Numbered from the stretch's first letter, positions 16,560 through 25,462 are shown. The stretch: 64,000 bases of DNA from Pseudomonadota bacterium (GCA_023400405.1 JAEXFD010000013.1:310001-374000); one strand, 5' to 3'. Notes: generated by a model not told the origin, from the sequence alone. Numbers and translations: made by a program.

Positions 16560-16897
16560 TTCCCGACTTTGGCGTCGAGCCGCTTATATTCGTCCTGCAG
16601 CTTCTTGCGCTTCGCCTCGAGCTCGGCCTTCTGCTTCAGCTCGCCGGGCAAATCCTTGGCCTGCTGCGCCTTGATCTGCGCATCGGTGCGCGTGATCGGC
16701 CATTGCTGCACATAGATGATCTCGGGCGGCTTGTACGGCGACTCGACATGCGAATCCTTGACGAACATCCAGAGCAGCACGAGCGTGATCGCCATCGCGG
16801 CCATCAGGCACCACAGCTCATAGGCCGGGCGCGTGGCGAGATAGCGCCGAAGATCGCGGATCGCGCGGACGGGGGAAATGTAGCGAAGAAAGGTCAC
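16550..16897 (-). CDS. Small membrane protein with coiled-coil tail, unknown, first gene of rib operon
   Basis: This 115-residue protein is not recognised. It has one membrane span (about 27-47, YELWCLMAAMAITLVLLWMFV), a short periplasmic-type segment with a SPYKPPEIIYVQQWP stretch, and a charged helical tail (about 75-112) likely to form a coiled coil. It overlaps ribD by 10 bases, so it is co-translated with the riboflavin genes. Conservation of this linkage would be the way to a function. Confidence 0.7.
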   Translation of the reverse strand: MTFLRYISPVRAIRDLRRYLATRPAYELWCLMAAMAITLVLLWMFVKDSHVESPYKPPEIIYVQQWPITRTDAQIKAQQAKDLPGELKQKAELEAKRKKLQDEYKRLDAKVGKWL

Positions 16898-16913
16898 GGC
16901 GCGAAGATAGGCA

Positions 16914-16941
16914 CGCGGGGGCCCGAGAGCCAGCCCCCGCG
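16914..16941 (-). terminator. Stem-loop after tonB
   Basis: A nine-base-pair GC-rich stem (CGCGGGGGC and its inverse) with a 10-base loop lies 17 bases past the tonB stop and before the rib operon. There is no T tract on the minus strand, so readthrough into the rib operon is possible. Confidence 0.45.
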
Positions 16942-16957
16942 CGCCGCCCGGGGACCG

Positions 16958-17629
16958 CTATTGGTCCTCGAGACGGAAAGTGACGGTGAGCGTCATCCAG
17001 CTTTCCTGTGCGACCCCGCCGCGCGACGCCGGCTTGAAGCGCCATTTGGCGAGCGCCTGGCGCTTGGTCGCATCGAAAAAGGCCGGGCTGGTCGCGCTGA
17101 GCTGCTCGACTGCCTTTACCCGGCCATCGGGCCCGACCAGCACGCGCACAGAAACCTTGCCGTCGCGCTGGGCGCGCAGCTCCGACGCCGGATATTGCGG
17201 CTGGAAATCGGCGGCGTAGCGCGGATCGCGTGCCGCGGAGACGAGTGGCGGCAGCGGTTCGGGCTTGGGCTCTACGATGGTTGGCGGACCCACTTCCCTC
17301 GGCTTCACAATATCGGGCTGGGTCGGGAAGATGATGTCGGTGGTGTGGATGTCGACCTGGCTCTTGGTGTCTATCGTCGGCTTGGGCGCCGTAATCGGCG
17401 GTTGGAGCCGTGCCTTGCTCTCGACCTTCGGCTGGGGCTTCGGAAGATCGACCGGCGGCGGCGGCGGATCGAGCGGGATCGACGTGCCGGTGAAGGTCCT
17501 GGTCACCTGCTTGATGACGTTCGGCGCCGAATAGATCATCCCGGCGATGATCGCGCCGTTGATCAGGAACGCCGCGCCCAGGCTGACGGTGCGCGGGCTC
17601 TTCGGTTGGTAGCGATGTTCGGCATACAT
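16958..17629 (-). CDS. tonB: TonB family energy transducer
   Basis: This 223-residue protein couples the inner membrane proton gradient to outer membrane receptors. It has an N-terminal anchor (about 17-38), a proline-rich periplasmic linker (PLDPPPPPVDLPKPQPKV) and a C-terminal TonB fold (YPASELRAQRDGKVSVRVLVGPDGRVKAVEQLSATSPAFFDATKRQALAKWRFKPA). I chose the ATG at 17627-17629 with GGAG nine bases before it. No exbB or exbD lies next to it. Confidence 0.9.
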   Translation of the reverse strand: MYAEHRYQPKSPRTVSLGAAFLINGAIIAGMIYSAPNVIKQVTRTFTGTSIPLDPPPPPVDLPKPQPKVESKARLQPPITAPKPTIDTKSQVDIHTTDIIFPTQPDIVKPREVGPPTIVEPKPEPLPPLVSAARDPRYAADFQPQYPASELRAQRDGKVSVRVLVGPDGRVKAVEQLSATSPAFFDATKRQALAKWRFKPASRGGVAQESWMTLTVTFRLEDQ

Positions 17630-17678
17630 GGCGTTGCACTCCATCTCCAACGCCGGTCTGAAGGTGCCGGCTGATGGG

Positions 17679-17706
17679 ATGATACAACGTTACATGATTC
17701 GCGCAA
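17679..17706 (-). promoter_or_regulatory. Candidate tonB promoter
   Basis: On the minus strand TTGCGC (17706-17701) and TATCAT (17684-17679) are separated by 16 bases in the gap between gltX and tonB. This is a plausible sigma-70-type promoter found by eye only. Confidence 0.3.
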
Positions 17707-17718
17707 GACACATTGCGA

Positions 17719-19047
17719 TCAGGGGGGCGAGAGCCGCGCGATCGCACGATCCTTGCCGATCAGCGGCAGCAGCGCGGCCATGTCCGGCCCATGATCGCGG
17801 CCGGTGAGGGCACGGCGCAGCGGCAGGAACAGCGCGCGGCCCTTGCGCCCAGTCGCGTCCTTGAGCGCCGTGGTGAGCGCATGCCAGGGATCGGCGGACC
17901 AGTCGATCGCGGCGGCGGCGCGCGCGGCCTGGGCGAGGAAGTCGCGATCTTCCTCGGCCGGAGCAGCATCGACCGGACCCTCGACGACGTGCCACCAGTC
18001 CGCCGCCTCGGCCACCGTGGCGAGATTGGGCCGGATCGCCAGCCAGCCGGCCTCGCCCATCTCCTCGGGCAGCCGATCGCACACCGCCGCATAATCGAGC
18101 TGGTGGACGATACGCGCGTTGAGCTGGGCCAGCTCCTCCTCGTCGAACCGCGCCGGGGCGCGGCCGAAACGGGCGAAATCGAAGCTCGCGATCAGCGGCG
18201 CCGGATCGGCGAAGGGCTCGACCGGATCGCTGGTGCCGAGCCGCGCGAGCAGCGCGATCAGCGCCTGGGGCTCGATTCCCGCCGCGCGGAAATGATCGAC
18301 GCCGAGCGAGCCGAGCCGCTTGGAGAGCTTGCCTTCATTGCCGGTGAGCAGCGCAGTATGGGCGAAGCGTGGCACCGCGCCGCCCAGCGCCTCGAACATC
18401 TGGAGCTGGCTCGCGGTGTTCGAGACATGGTCCTCGCCGCGCACGACATCGCTGATGGCCATGTCGATATCGTCGATCACCGAGGGGAGCAGATAGAGCC
18501 ACGAGCCGTCGGCGCGGCGCACCACCGGATCGCTCATCGTCGCCGCATCGAAGCGCTGGGGGCCGCGGACCCGGTCGTCCCATTCGATCGGCGCGCCATG
18601 ATCGAGCTTGAAGCGCCAATGCGGGCGGATGCCTTCGGCTTCCAGCCGGGCGCGATCGGCTTCGCTCAGCGCGAGCGCGGCGCGGTCATAGACCGGCGGC
18701 AGGCCGCGGCCGAGCAGCACTTTGCGCTTGAGATCGAGCTCCTGCGCGGTCTCATAGGCCGGATAGACGCGGCCTGCGGCAACCAGTTCGGCGAAACGCG
18801 CCTCGTAGCGATCGAAGCGCGCAGACTGCCGCTCCTCGCCATCGGGGAAGAGGCCGAGCCAGGCGAGATCGGCACGGATCGAGTCGACATGCGCCTCTTC
18901 AGAGCGCGCCTGGTCGGTATCGTCGATGCGCAATAGGAAGCGCCCGCCCTCAGCCTTGGCGAACAGCCAATTGTGCAGGGCCGTGCGCAAATTGCCGACA
19001 TGGAGCGTGCCGGTCGGGCTCGGCGCGAAGCGCGTGGTCACGGTCAT
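17719..19047 (-). CDS. gltX: Glutamate--tRNA ligase
   Basis: This 442-residue class I synthetase charges tRNA-Glu (and often tRNA-Gln, followed by GatCAB). HVGN is at 16-19 in RFAPSPTGTLHVGNLRTALHNWLFA and the KMSKS equivalent is KLSKR at 240-244. Alphaproteobacteria often carry two GluRS genes; this shorter form may be one of a pair, which the window cannot show. It is divergent from prs. Confidence 0.95.
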   Translation of the reverse strand: MTVTTRFAPSPTGTLHVGNLRTALHNWLFAKAEGGRFLLRIDDTDQARSEEAHVDSIRADLAWLGLFPDGEERQSARFDRYEARFAELVAAGRVYPAYETAQELDLKRKVLLGRGLPPVYDRAALALSEADRARLEAEGIRPHWRFKLDHGAPIEWDDRVRGPQRFDAATMSDPVVRRADGSWLYLLPSVIDDIDMAISDVVRGEDHVSNTASQLQMFEALGGAVPRFAHTALLTGNEGKLSKRLGSLGVDHFRAAGIEPQALIALLARLGTSDPVEPFADPAPLIASFDFARFGRAPARFDEEELAQLNARIVHQLDYAAVCDRLPEEMGEAGWLAIRPNLATVAEAADWWHVVEGPVDAAPAEEDRDFLAQAARAAAAIDWSADPWHALTTALKDATGRKGRALFLPLRRALTGRDHGPDMAALLPLIGKDRAIARLSPP

Positions 19048-19181
19048 CGCGCGGCTCTATCCCCCGCGCGCCGGGCACGCAAACCCGCACCGCCCACGGG
19101 AATTTGCCTTCCGCCCTTTTCAACGACGCCCCTTCGCCTCTAATGGCGCCTCAGGTTCGCAAGCCCTGGGGAGTGGCAGAC

Positions 19182-20117
19182 ATGAAACTGATGGCCGGCA
19201 ATTCGAATGCGCCGCTCGCCAAGGCGATCGCCGACTATCTGGAGATTCCGCTCACCCAGGCGAACGTCCGCCGCTTCGCCGACGAGGAGATCTTCGTCGA
19301 GATCCTCGAGAATGTCCGCGGCGAGGACGTGTTCGTGCTCCAGTCGACCAGCTATCCGGCGAACGACAACCTCATGGAGCTGCTGATCATGATCGATGCG
19401 CTGAAGCGCGCATCGGCCAAGCGGATCACCGCAGTGCTCCCCTATTTCGGCTATGCCCGGCAGGACCGGAAGCCCGGCCCGCGCACGCCGATCTCGGCCA
19501 AGCTCGTCGCCAATCTGGTGACCACCGCGGGGGCGGACCGGGTGCTGTCGGTCGATCTCCATGCCGGGCAGATCCAGGGCTTTTTCGACATCCCGACCGA
19601 CAATCTCTTCGCCGCGCCGGTGATGAGCGCGGACATCCACAGCCGCTTCCCCGGCCGGCAATGGATGGTCGTCTCGCCCGACGTGGGCGGCGTGGTCCGC
19701 GCGCGTGCGCTCGCCAAGCGGCTGGATAACGCGCCGCTGGCGATCGTCGACAAGCGCCGCGAGCGGCCCGGCGAAAGCGAAGTGATGAACATCATCGGCA
19801 ATGTCGAGGGACGCTTCTGCATCCTGATCGACGACATCGTCGATTCGGCCGGCACGCTGTGCAACGCCGCGGCGGCGCTCAAGGCTTCGGGCGCCGAGGA
19901 AGTCGTCGCCTATTGCACCCATGGCGTGCTGTCGGGCGGCGCCGTGGCGCGCGTCGACGGATCGGCGCTGCTCGAGCTGGTGATCACCGATTCGATCGGC
20001 AACCACGCGGTGATCGCCGAAAGCGCCAAGATCCGCCATTTGACGATCGCGCCGCTGCTCGCCGAAGCGATCCGCCGCATCGCCGACGAAACCTCGGTCT
20101 CGTCGCTGTTCGACTGA
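19182..20117 (+). CDS. prs: Ribose-phosphate pyrophosphokinase
   Basis: This 311-residue enzyme makes PRPP from ribose 5-phosphate and ATP for nucleotides, His and Trp. Signatures: MKLMAGNSNAPLAKAIADYL, RFADEEIFVEI, YFGYARQDRKPGPRTPISAK and the PRPP loop in FCILIDDIVDSAGTLCNAA. The start at 19182 follows GGGGAG by eight bases and gives the standard N-terminus; an earlier ATG at 19104 would add an unrelated 26 residues. Confidence 0.96.
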   Translation: MKLMAGNSNAPLAKAIADYLEIPLTQANVRRFADEEIFVEILENVRGEDVFVLQSTSYPANDNLMELLIMIDALKRASAKRITAVLPYFGYARQDRKPGPRTPISAKLVANLVTTAGADRVLSVDLHAGQIQGFFDIPTDNLFAAPVMSADIHSRFPGRQWMVVSPDVGGVVRARALAKRLDNAPLAIVDKRRERPGESEVMNIIGNVEGRFCILIDDIVDSAGTLCNAAAALKASGAEEVVAYCTHGVLSGGAVARVDGSALLELVITDSIGNHAVIAESAKIRHLTIAPLLAEAIRRIADETSVSSLFD

Positions 20118-20132
20118 GCGCGGGACCTCAAA

Positions 20133-20326
20133 GAGTTCACGCGAAGGCGCGAAGACGCGAAGATTTTTGGCGCAGAGGCGCAGAGGACGCAGAGAAGGTG
20201 CCGCGAAAGCGGCATACAATTCCTCCTCGATCGATTGATGCCTGCGGCGCAAGCAGGGACCGGCCTCTCTGCGTCCTCTGCGCGAACAAAAATCCTCTTT
20301 GAGGCTTCGCGCCTTCGCGTGAACTC
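20133..20326. repeat. Dispersed palindromic element, copy 3
   Basis: This is the cleanest copy, between the convergent prs and AI-2E genes. A 22-base arm at 20133-20154 is perfectly inverted at 20305-20326 (core TTCACGCGAAGGCGCGAAG). Inside it are the second arms (CGCAGAGGCGCAGAG near 20170 and CTCTGCGTCCTCTGCGCG near 20268) and a core with TGCCTGCGGCGC. About 194 bases in all; no coding content. Confidence 0.8.
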
Positions 20327-20332
20327 AAAAGG

Positions 20333-21415
20333 TCACCCGGCCGGAATCTCCGCATCGCCCTCCGGCGTCCCGATGTCCCCCTCCGCCACCCATTCGCGCC
20401 ACAGCAGCACCAGCGCCGCCATCACCGCGGGACCGACGAACAGGCCGAGCAACCCGATCGTCTCGACTCCCCCGACGATGCCGATCAGCACCCAGACGAA
20501 CGGCATCCGCGTCGCGCCGCCGATCAGGCTGGGACGGACGAGGTGGTCGATCACGAAATTGATCGCATAGCCGAGCACGCCGACGACGATCGCCGGCACC
20601 ACCGCGCCCTGGATGAAGAGCAACAGCACCGCGAGAAGCAGCACCACGATCAGGCCGAAGGGGATGATCGAGGCGAGGCCCGACCCCAGCCCCATCAGGA
20701 TCGCATGCGGCACGCCGGCAAAGGCGTAGATGACGCACATCACGATCCCCTGGGCGAGGCCGAGCAGCACCAGCCCGTCGATCGTGCCGCGCACCGAGGC
20801 GAAGATCTGCTGGCCCAGCCGCTGGCCCGCGCTGCCAAAGGCGCGGGTGGCGCCGCGATCGAGCTGGCCCACCACCGAATCGCGATCACGCAGCAGGAAG
20901 AACAGGATCACCACGGTGAAGGCGAACACCACCGCGCTGCGCACCAGGCCATGGGTGAAGGCGCTCGAACGCGGGCGCAGCACATGCGCGTCGAGCCGCG
21001 CCAGCTCAGCCGAGGCGGCGGCGCCGGTGAGCAGGTGCGCATTCCACCAGTCGGTAATCTGCGCCGCGCCGAAGGGCAGGGTGCCGACCCAGGCCGGAAC
21101 CGGCACGCCATGCTCGCGCGCCTCCGCGATCCACGCCATCACGCCGCGCGCCTCGATCACCGCACGCGGCAGGGCGATCGCCAGCGGCACGACGATGACG
21201 AGCAGCACCGCCGCAGTGAGGATCAGCGCGATCAGCGTGGGCCGATCGCCCAGCGCGGCGAGCAGCCGCACGCGCAGCGGCTCGACGGCGATGGCGACCA
21301 CTCCGGCCCAGAGGATCGCCGGCACGAACGCCGCGCCGATCCACGCGGCCGCCAGCGCGATGAGCAGGGCGAGCGCGACGCGGGCGCGCAATTGGGCAGG
21401 CGTGGAACTCGACAT
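20333..21415 (-). CDS. AI-2E family transporter (PerM/YdiK-like)
   Basis: This 360-residue membrane protein has about seven or eight hydrophobic segments and the family's central pattern (GTIDGLVLLGLAQGIVMCVIYAFAGVPHAILMGLGSGLASIIPFG; INFVIDHLVRPSLIGGATRMPFVWVLIGIVGGVETIGLLGLFVGPAVMA). Members export small molecules or act as Na+/H+ antiporters; the substrate is unknown. The start at 21415 has AGGGGA nine bases upstream. Divergent from the monooxygenase-MFS pair. Confidence 0.87.
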   Translation of the reverse strand: MSSSTPAQLRARVALALLIALAAAWIGAAFVPAILWAGVVAIAVEPLRVRLLAALGDRPTLIALILTAAVLLVIVVPLAIALPRAVIEARGVMAWIAEAREHGVPVPAWVGTLPFGAAQITDWWNAHLLTGAAASAELARLDAHVLRPRSSAFTHGLVRSAVVFAFTVVILFFLLRDRDSVVGQLDRGATRAFGSAGQRLGQQIFASVRGTIDGLVLLGLAQGIVMCVIYAFAGVPHAILMGLGSGLASIIPFGLIVVLLLAVLLLFIQGAVVPAIVVGVLGYAINFVIDHLVRPSLIGGATRMPFVWVLIGIVGGVETIGLLGLFVGPAVMAALVLLWREWVAEGDIGTPEGDAEIPAG

Positions 21416-21518
21416 CGACGGTTTTCCCCTGATCGTCGCTTCAGGCATGCCGCCCGCCGCCGCATTCGGCAATGGCGCAGGATTGCGCGGGCAGCCAAAA
21501 GGCGCCATCGAGACGATC

Positions 21519-21842
21519 ATGGGGGAGAGCAGGAGCGGCCAGATCGCAGTGATCTTCGTCTCCGAACGCACGTTCGAAGACGATGCGGGCTATGCCGAAG
21601 CCGCCGCGGCGATGGCGGCACTTGCGGCGCAGCAGCCTGGCTATCGCGGTGCCGACGATGCGCGTGGCGACGATCGCATCGGCATCACGGTGAGCTATTG
21701 GGCAGACGAGGCGAGCGCCATCGCCTGGCGGCAGCACCCCGAACATGCCGCGATCCGCGAGCGCGGGCGCGGCCTCTGGTATCGCTGGTACGCCCTCCAT
21801 GTCGCCGAGATCGGGCGCAGCTATGGCTGGGCGCGCGGATGA
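21519..21842 (+). CDS. Antibiotic biosynthesis monooxygenase (ABM) domain protein
   Basis: This 107-residue protein of the dimeric alpha-beta barrel type shows IAVIFVSERTFEDDAGYAEAAAAMAALAAQQPGYRGADDAR, then ISYWADEASAIAWRQHPEHAAIRERGRGLWYRWYALHVAEI. ABM proteins include quinol monooxygenases and heme-degrading enzymes; which applies is not visible. Its stop overlaps the start of an MFS pump (ATGA), suggesting the pair handle the same compound. Confidence 0.75.
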   Translation: MGESRSGQIAVIFVSERTFEDDAGYAEAAAAMAALAAQQPGYRGADDARGDDRIGITVSYWADEASAIAWRQHPEHAAIRERGRGLWYRWYALHVAEIGRSYGWARG

Positions 21843-23122
21843 GGCCGCTGGCGCTCAACCGCAATTTCGCGCTGCTCTTCACCGTGATGCTGACGATCGC
21901 CGCGGGCAACACCGCGCTGCAATCGATCCTGCCGGCGCTCGGCCGCTCGCTGCACGCGCCCGACAGCGTGGTCGCGGCGGTCTTCTCGGTCTCGGCGCTG
22001 CTCTGGGTGATCGCGGCGCCCTTCTGGGCCAATCGATCGGACCGGCATGGCCGGCGCGCGATGGTGCTGCTCGGCCTGGCGGGGTTCACCGTATCGCAGG
22101 CGCTGTGCGGCGTCTTCCTGATGCTGGGGATCAACGGCGTGCTGGCGCCGGCGGCGACCTTCGCCGCCTTCGTCGTCGGGCGCATGCTCTATGGCGGCTT
22201 CGGTTCGGCGGCGCCGCCCGCGGTCCAGGCGATCGTTGCCGGCCAGACCAGCCGCGACCAGCGCACCCGCGCGCTCACCCTGCTCGCCTCCGCCTTCGGG
22301 CTGGGCACGATCCTGGGGCCGGCCATCGCGCCCTATCTCGTGCTCGGCCGGCTGTGGCAGGGCGGGCCACTGGTCGGCCTGGCCGGGCCGGCATTCATCG
22401 CCAGCCTGATCGGGGTCGTGATCTGGGCGATGGTCGCCCGGCTGCTGCCGCGCGACGAAGGCGACGGCCATGGCGCGGCGATCTCCTATCCCTCGATCGG
22501 CGGCCAGGGGACCGGCGCGACGGTGACCGCCGCCACTGCCGAACCGAGCCAGCCGGTCCGTTATTTCGACCCGCGCATCCGGGCCTGGATCGTGGCCGGA
22601 CTGATCGTCGGCCATGCCCAGGCGATGACCGGGCAGACGATCGGCTTCCTGCTGATCGACCGGCTGCGCCTCTCGCCGCTCGACGCGCTCCAGCCGACCG
22701 GGCTGGTGCTGATGATCGGCGCGGGATCGTCGCTGCTCGCGCAATGGGGTCTGATTCCGCTGCTCGACCTCAAGCCGCGCGCTCTGGTGCTCTCCGGCAC
22801 GGCGATCGCGATGGCCGGGTGCGCCGCGATCGCGGCGGCCGGGTCGCTCTACGGGATTGCGCTCGGCTATGCGCTGACGGCGCTCGGCATCGGCCTGGCG
22901 CGGCCGGGCTTCACGGCGGGCGCGTCGCTCGCGGTCGGGCGCGAAACGCAGGGATCGGTGGCGGGCAAGGTGACGTCGGTGAACGGCGCCGCCTTCGTGC
23001 TCGGGCCTTCGATCGGAGTCGGGCTGTACCAGCTCTGGGGACCGCTACCCTATCTGGCGGCCGCAGGCGCGCTGGGCGGCCTGCTGGCTTATGCCTGGCT
23101 GGCGACGCGGGGGCGGCGCTGA
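21839..23122 (+). CDS. MFS transporter (TetA-like)
   Basis: This 427-residue, roughly 12-span transporter has the MFS loop 2-3 motif in WANRSDRHGRRAMVLLG and an N-terminal half typical of drug efflux pumps (GRMLYGGFGSAAPPAVQAIVAGQTSRDQRTRALTLLASAFGLGTILGP). A soluble loop of about 45 residues splits the halves. It is coupled to the ABM protein by a four-base overlap. The substrate is unknown. A much longer open frame upstream is a shadow of the AI-2E gene. Confidence 0.87.
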   Translation: MRPLALNRNFALLFTVMLTIAAGNTALQSILPALGRSLHAPDSVVAAVFSVSALLWVIAAPFWANRSDRHGRRAMVLLGLAGFTVSQALCGVFLMLGINGVLAPAATFAAFVVGRMLYGGFGSAAPPAVQAIVAGQTSRDQRTRALTLLASAFGLGTILGPAIAPYLVLGRLWQGGPLVGLAGPAFIASLIGVVIWAMVARLLPRDEGDGHGAAISYPSIGGQGTGATVTAATAEPSQPVRYFDPRIRAWIVAGLIVGHAQAMTGQTIGFLLIDRLRLSPLDALQPTGLVLMIGAGSSLLAQWGLIPLLDLKPRALVLSGTAIAMAGCAAIAAAGSLYGIALGYALTALGIGLARPGFTAGASLAVGRETQGSVAGKVTSVNGAAFVLGPSIGVGLYQLWGPLPYLAAAGALGGLLAYAWLATRGRR

Positions 23123-23127
23123 CGGCA

Positions 23128-23161
23128 TTCCTCCCCCGGCACGCAGGCGCCGGGGGAGGAA
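23128..23161. terminator. Bidirectional stem-loop between MFS and cdc48
   Basis: A perfect 13-bp stem (TTCCTCCCCCGGC and its inverse) with an 8-base loop lies between two convergent genes, five bases past the MFS stop. The stem ends in A/T runs on both sides, which suits a terminator for either strand. Confidence 0.6.
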
Positions 23162-23167
23162 GCCCGA

Positions 23168-25462
23168 TCAGTCATAGGCCTTGGGCCCGCGGCTCTGGAG
23201 CATGCCCGGCGCGATGAAGCCGATCGGCTGGATCGCGGAGGCCTGCTGCTTGAGCCGCCCCGACATCGCCTGATATTCGGTCTCCATCTCGGGCGTCACC
23301 GTCGCGCGCGAGTCCTTCAGCGCTTCCTCGAAATGCGCCATCGTCACTTCGCGCGCCTCGAGCGACTGGCGCAGCGCGACCAGGCCAGCGCGGCGGACCA
23401 CGTCCTCCAGGTCGGCGCCGGTATAGCGCTCGGTCTGATCGGCGACCGCCTGCAGATCGACATCGGCGGCGAGCGGCATCTTCGCCGTCTGGATGCGCAG
23501 GATGCGCTCGCGCCCCGCCGCATCGGGCACGCCGACATAGACGAGCTCGTCGAACCGGCCCGGGCGGAGCAGCGCCGGATCGACCAGGTTCGGCCGGTTG
23601 GTCGCGCCGATCACCACCACCGACTGGAGCTCCTCAAGCCCGTCCATCTCGGCGAGGATGGTGTTGACCACCCGCTCGGTCGCTTGGGGCTCGCCCAGGC
23701 CGCCGCCACGCGCCGGCACCAGCGAATCGAGTTCGTCGATGAAGATCACGCACGGCGCGACCTGGCGGGCACGCGCGAACAGCCGGGCGATCTGCTGCTC
23801 GCTCTCGCCATACCATTTGCTGAGCAGGTCGCTCGACTTGGTGGCGATGAAGTTCGCCTCCGCCTCGCGCGCCACGGCCTTGGCGAGCAGCGTCTTGCCG
23901 GTGCCGGGCGGGCCGTAGAGCAGGAAGCCCTTGGCCGGGCGGATGCCGAGCCGGCGGAACGCATCCGGGTCCTTCAAGGGCAGCTCGACGCCTTCCTTGA
24001 GCCGCATCTGCGCCTCGTCGAGCCCGCCGACATCCTCCCAGCGGACGCGCGGCGCCTCGACCATCACTTCGCGCATGGCGGAAGGCTGGACGCGCTTCAG
24101 CGCCTCGAGGAAATCCTCGCGGGTGACGGCAAGCGTATCGAGCACCTCGGGGGGGATCGTCCCTTCCTCGAGGTTGAGCCGCGGCATGATCCGGCGCACG
24201 GCCTCGATCGCCGCCTCGCGGGCGAGTGCCGAGAGATCGGCGCCGACAAAGCCGTAGGTGGTGCGGGCAAGCTCGCCCAGATCGACCTTGTCGCCGAGCG
24301 GCATGCCGCGAGTGTGGATGCCGAGGATCTCGCGCCGCCCGCGCTCGTCCGGCACGCCGACGACGATCTCGCGATCGAACCGGCCGGGTCGGCGGAGCGC
24401 CTCGTCGATCGCATCGGGGCGATTGGTGGCGGCGATGACGACGATGTTGGCCCGCGCCTCCAGCCCGTCCATCAGCGTCAGCAGCTGGGCGACCAACCGC
24501 TTCTCCGCCTCGCCCGAGACCTGGCCGCGCTTGGGCGCGATCGAATCGATCTCGTCGATGAAGACGATCGACGGCGCCGACTTGGCGGCTTCCTCGAAGA
24601 TCTGGCGGAGCCGGCCCTCGGACTCGCCATAGGCCGAGCCCATGATCTCGGGACCGTTGATCAGGAAGAACTGCGCATCGCTTTCGTTCGCCACCGCGCG
24701 CGCGAGACGCGTCTTTCCGGTGCCGGGCGGGCCGTGGAGCAGCACGCCCTTGGGCGGATCGACGCCCAGGCGCTGGAAGAGCTCGGGATAGCGGAGCGGC
24801 AGCTCGACCATCTCGCGCAGCTGGTCGATCGTCGCGGCCATGCCGCCGATATCGTCATAGGTGACGTCGGCGCGGCGCGCGTCGCCCGAGGCCTCCTCAT
24901 ATTCGGGGCGCAGCTCGACTTCGGTATTCTCGTCGATATGGACGATGCCCTTGGGGCTGGCGCTGACCACGGTCAGGCGGATTTCCTGGAGCGCATAGGC
25001 CGGCGCGCGCAGGAACTGCTGGACGTGCGGCGGGATGTCGGTGCGCTGCTGGCCGGCGGTGGCGACGACGTCGCCCTGGGCGAGCGGGCGCTGGAAGAAG
25101 GTCCGCTTCAACGCCTCGCCGCTGCCCTGGAGCCGCAGATTCTGCTGCGCGGGCGCGAACACGACTCGAGTCGCCGGCTTGGACACCGCCTTGCGGATCT
25201 CGACGAAATCGCCCGAGCCGACGCCGGCATTGGCGCGCTGCAGGCCGTCGATGCGCAGCAGCTCGAGCCCCTCGTCCTCGGCATAGGGCAGCACGGCGCG
25301 CGCCGGGGTGCTGCGCTTGCCGACGATCTCGATCGCATCGCCTTCGGTGATGCCGAGCCGCGCCATCAGCGCGCGCGGGATATGCGCAAGGCCGCGGCCG
25401 CTGTCTTCGGGCCGCGAATTGGCAACCTGCAGCCTGGTGGGCTGGGTTTCGTCGTCCGCCAT
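23168..25462 (-). CDS. CDC48/p97-like AAA+ ATPase
   Basis: This 764-residue protein has a double-psi barrel/CDC48 N domain (LQVANSRPEDSGRGLAHIPRALMARLGI) followed by two AAA+ domains. D1 has GPPGTGKTRLARAVANE and VFIDEIDSIAPKR; D2 has GPPGTGKTLLAKAVAREAEANF and IFIDELDSLVPARGG with an arginine finger region (TNRPNLVDPALLRPGRFD). Such proteins unfold substrates; the bacterial role is not established. GGAGA precedes the ATG by seven bases. It is divergent from a LysR regulator. Confidence 0.95.
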   Translation of the reverse strand: MADDETQPTRLQVANSRPEDSGRGLAHIPRALMARLGITEGDAIEIVGKRSTPARAVLPYAEDEGLELLRIDGLQRANAGVGSGDFVEIRKAVSKPATRVVFAPAQQNLRLQGSGEALKRTFFQRPLAQGDVVATAGQQRTDIPPHVQQFLRAPAYALQEIRLTVVSASPKGIVHIDENTEVELRPEYEEASGDARRADVTYDDIGGMAATIDQLREMVELPLRYPELFQRLGVDPPKGVLLHGPPGTGKTRLARAVANESDAQFFLINGPEIMGSAYGESEGRLRQIFEEAAKSAPSIVFIDEIDSIAPKRGQVSGEAEKRLVAQLLTLMDGLEARANIVVIAATNRPDAIDEALRRPGRFDREIVVGVPDERGRREILGIHTRGMPLGDKVDLGELARTTYGFVGADLSALAREAAIEAVRRIMPRLNLEEGTIPPEVLDTLAVTREDFLEALKRVQPSAMREVMVEAPRVRWEDVGGLDEAQMRLKEGVELPLKDPDAFRRLGIRPAKGFLLYGPPGTGKTLLAKAVAREAEANFIATKSSDLLSKWYGESEQQIARLFARARQVAPCVIFIDELDSLVPARGGGLGEPQATERVVNTILAEMDGLEELQSVVVIGATNRPNLVDPALLRPGRFDELVYVGVPDAAGRERILRIQTAKMPLAADVDLQAVADQTERYTGADLEDVVRRAGLVALRQSLEAREVTMAHFEEALKDSRATVTPEMETEYQAMSGRLKQQASAIQPIGFIAPGMLQSRGPKAYD

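Noticed and set aside
16898..16957. Possible FMN riboswitch before the rib operon
   Set aside because: Only 60 bases long and taken up by a simple stem-loop; no FMN-element sequence blocks are visible.
20543..21838. A long plus-strand frame running into the MFS gene
   Set aside because: The part before 21839 is antisense to the AI-2E transporter; the MFS protein begins at the ATG overlapping the ABM stop.
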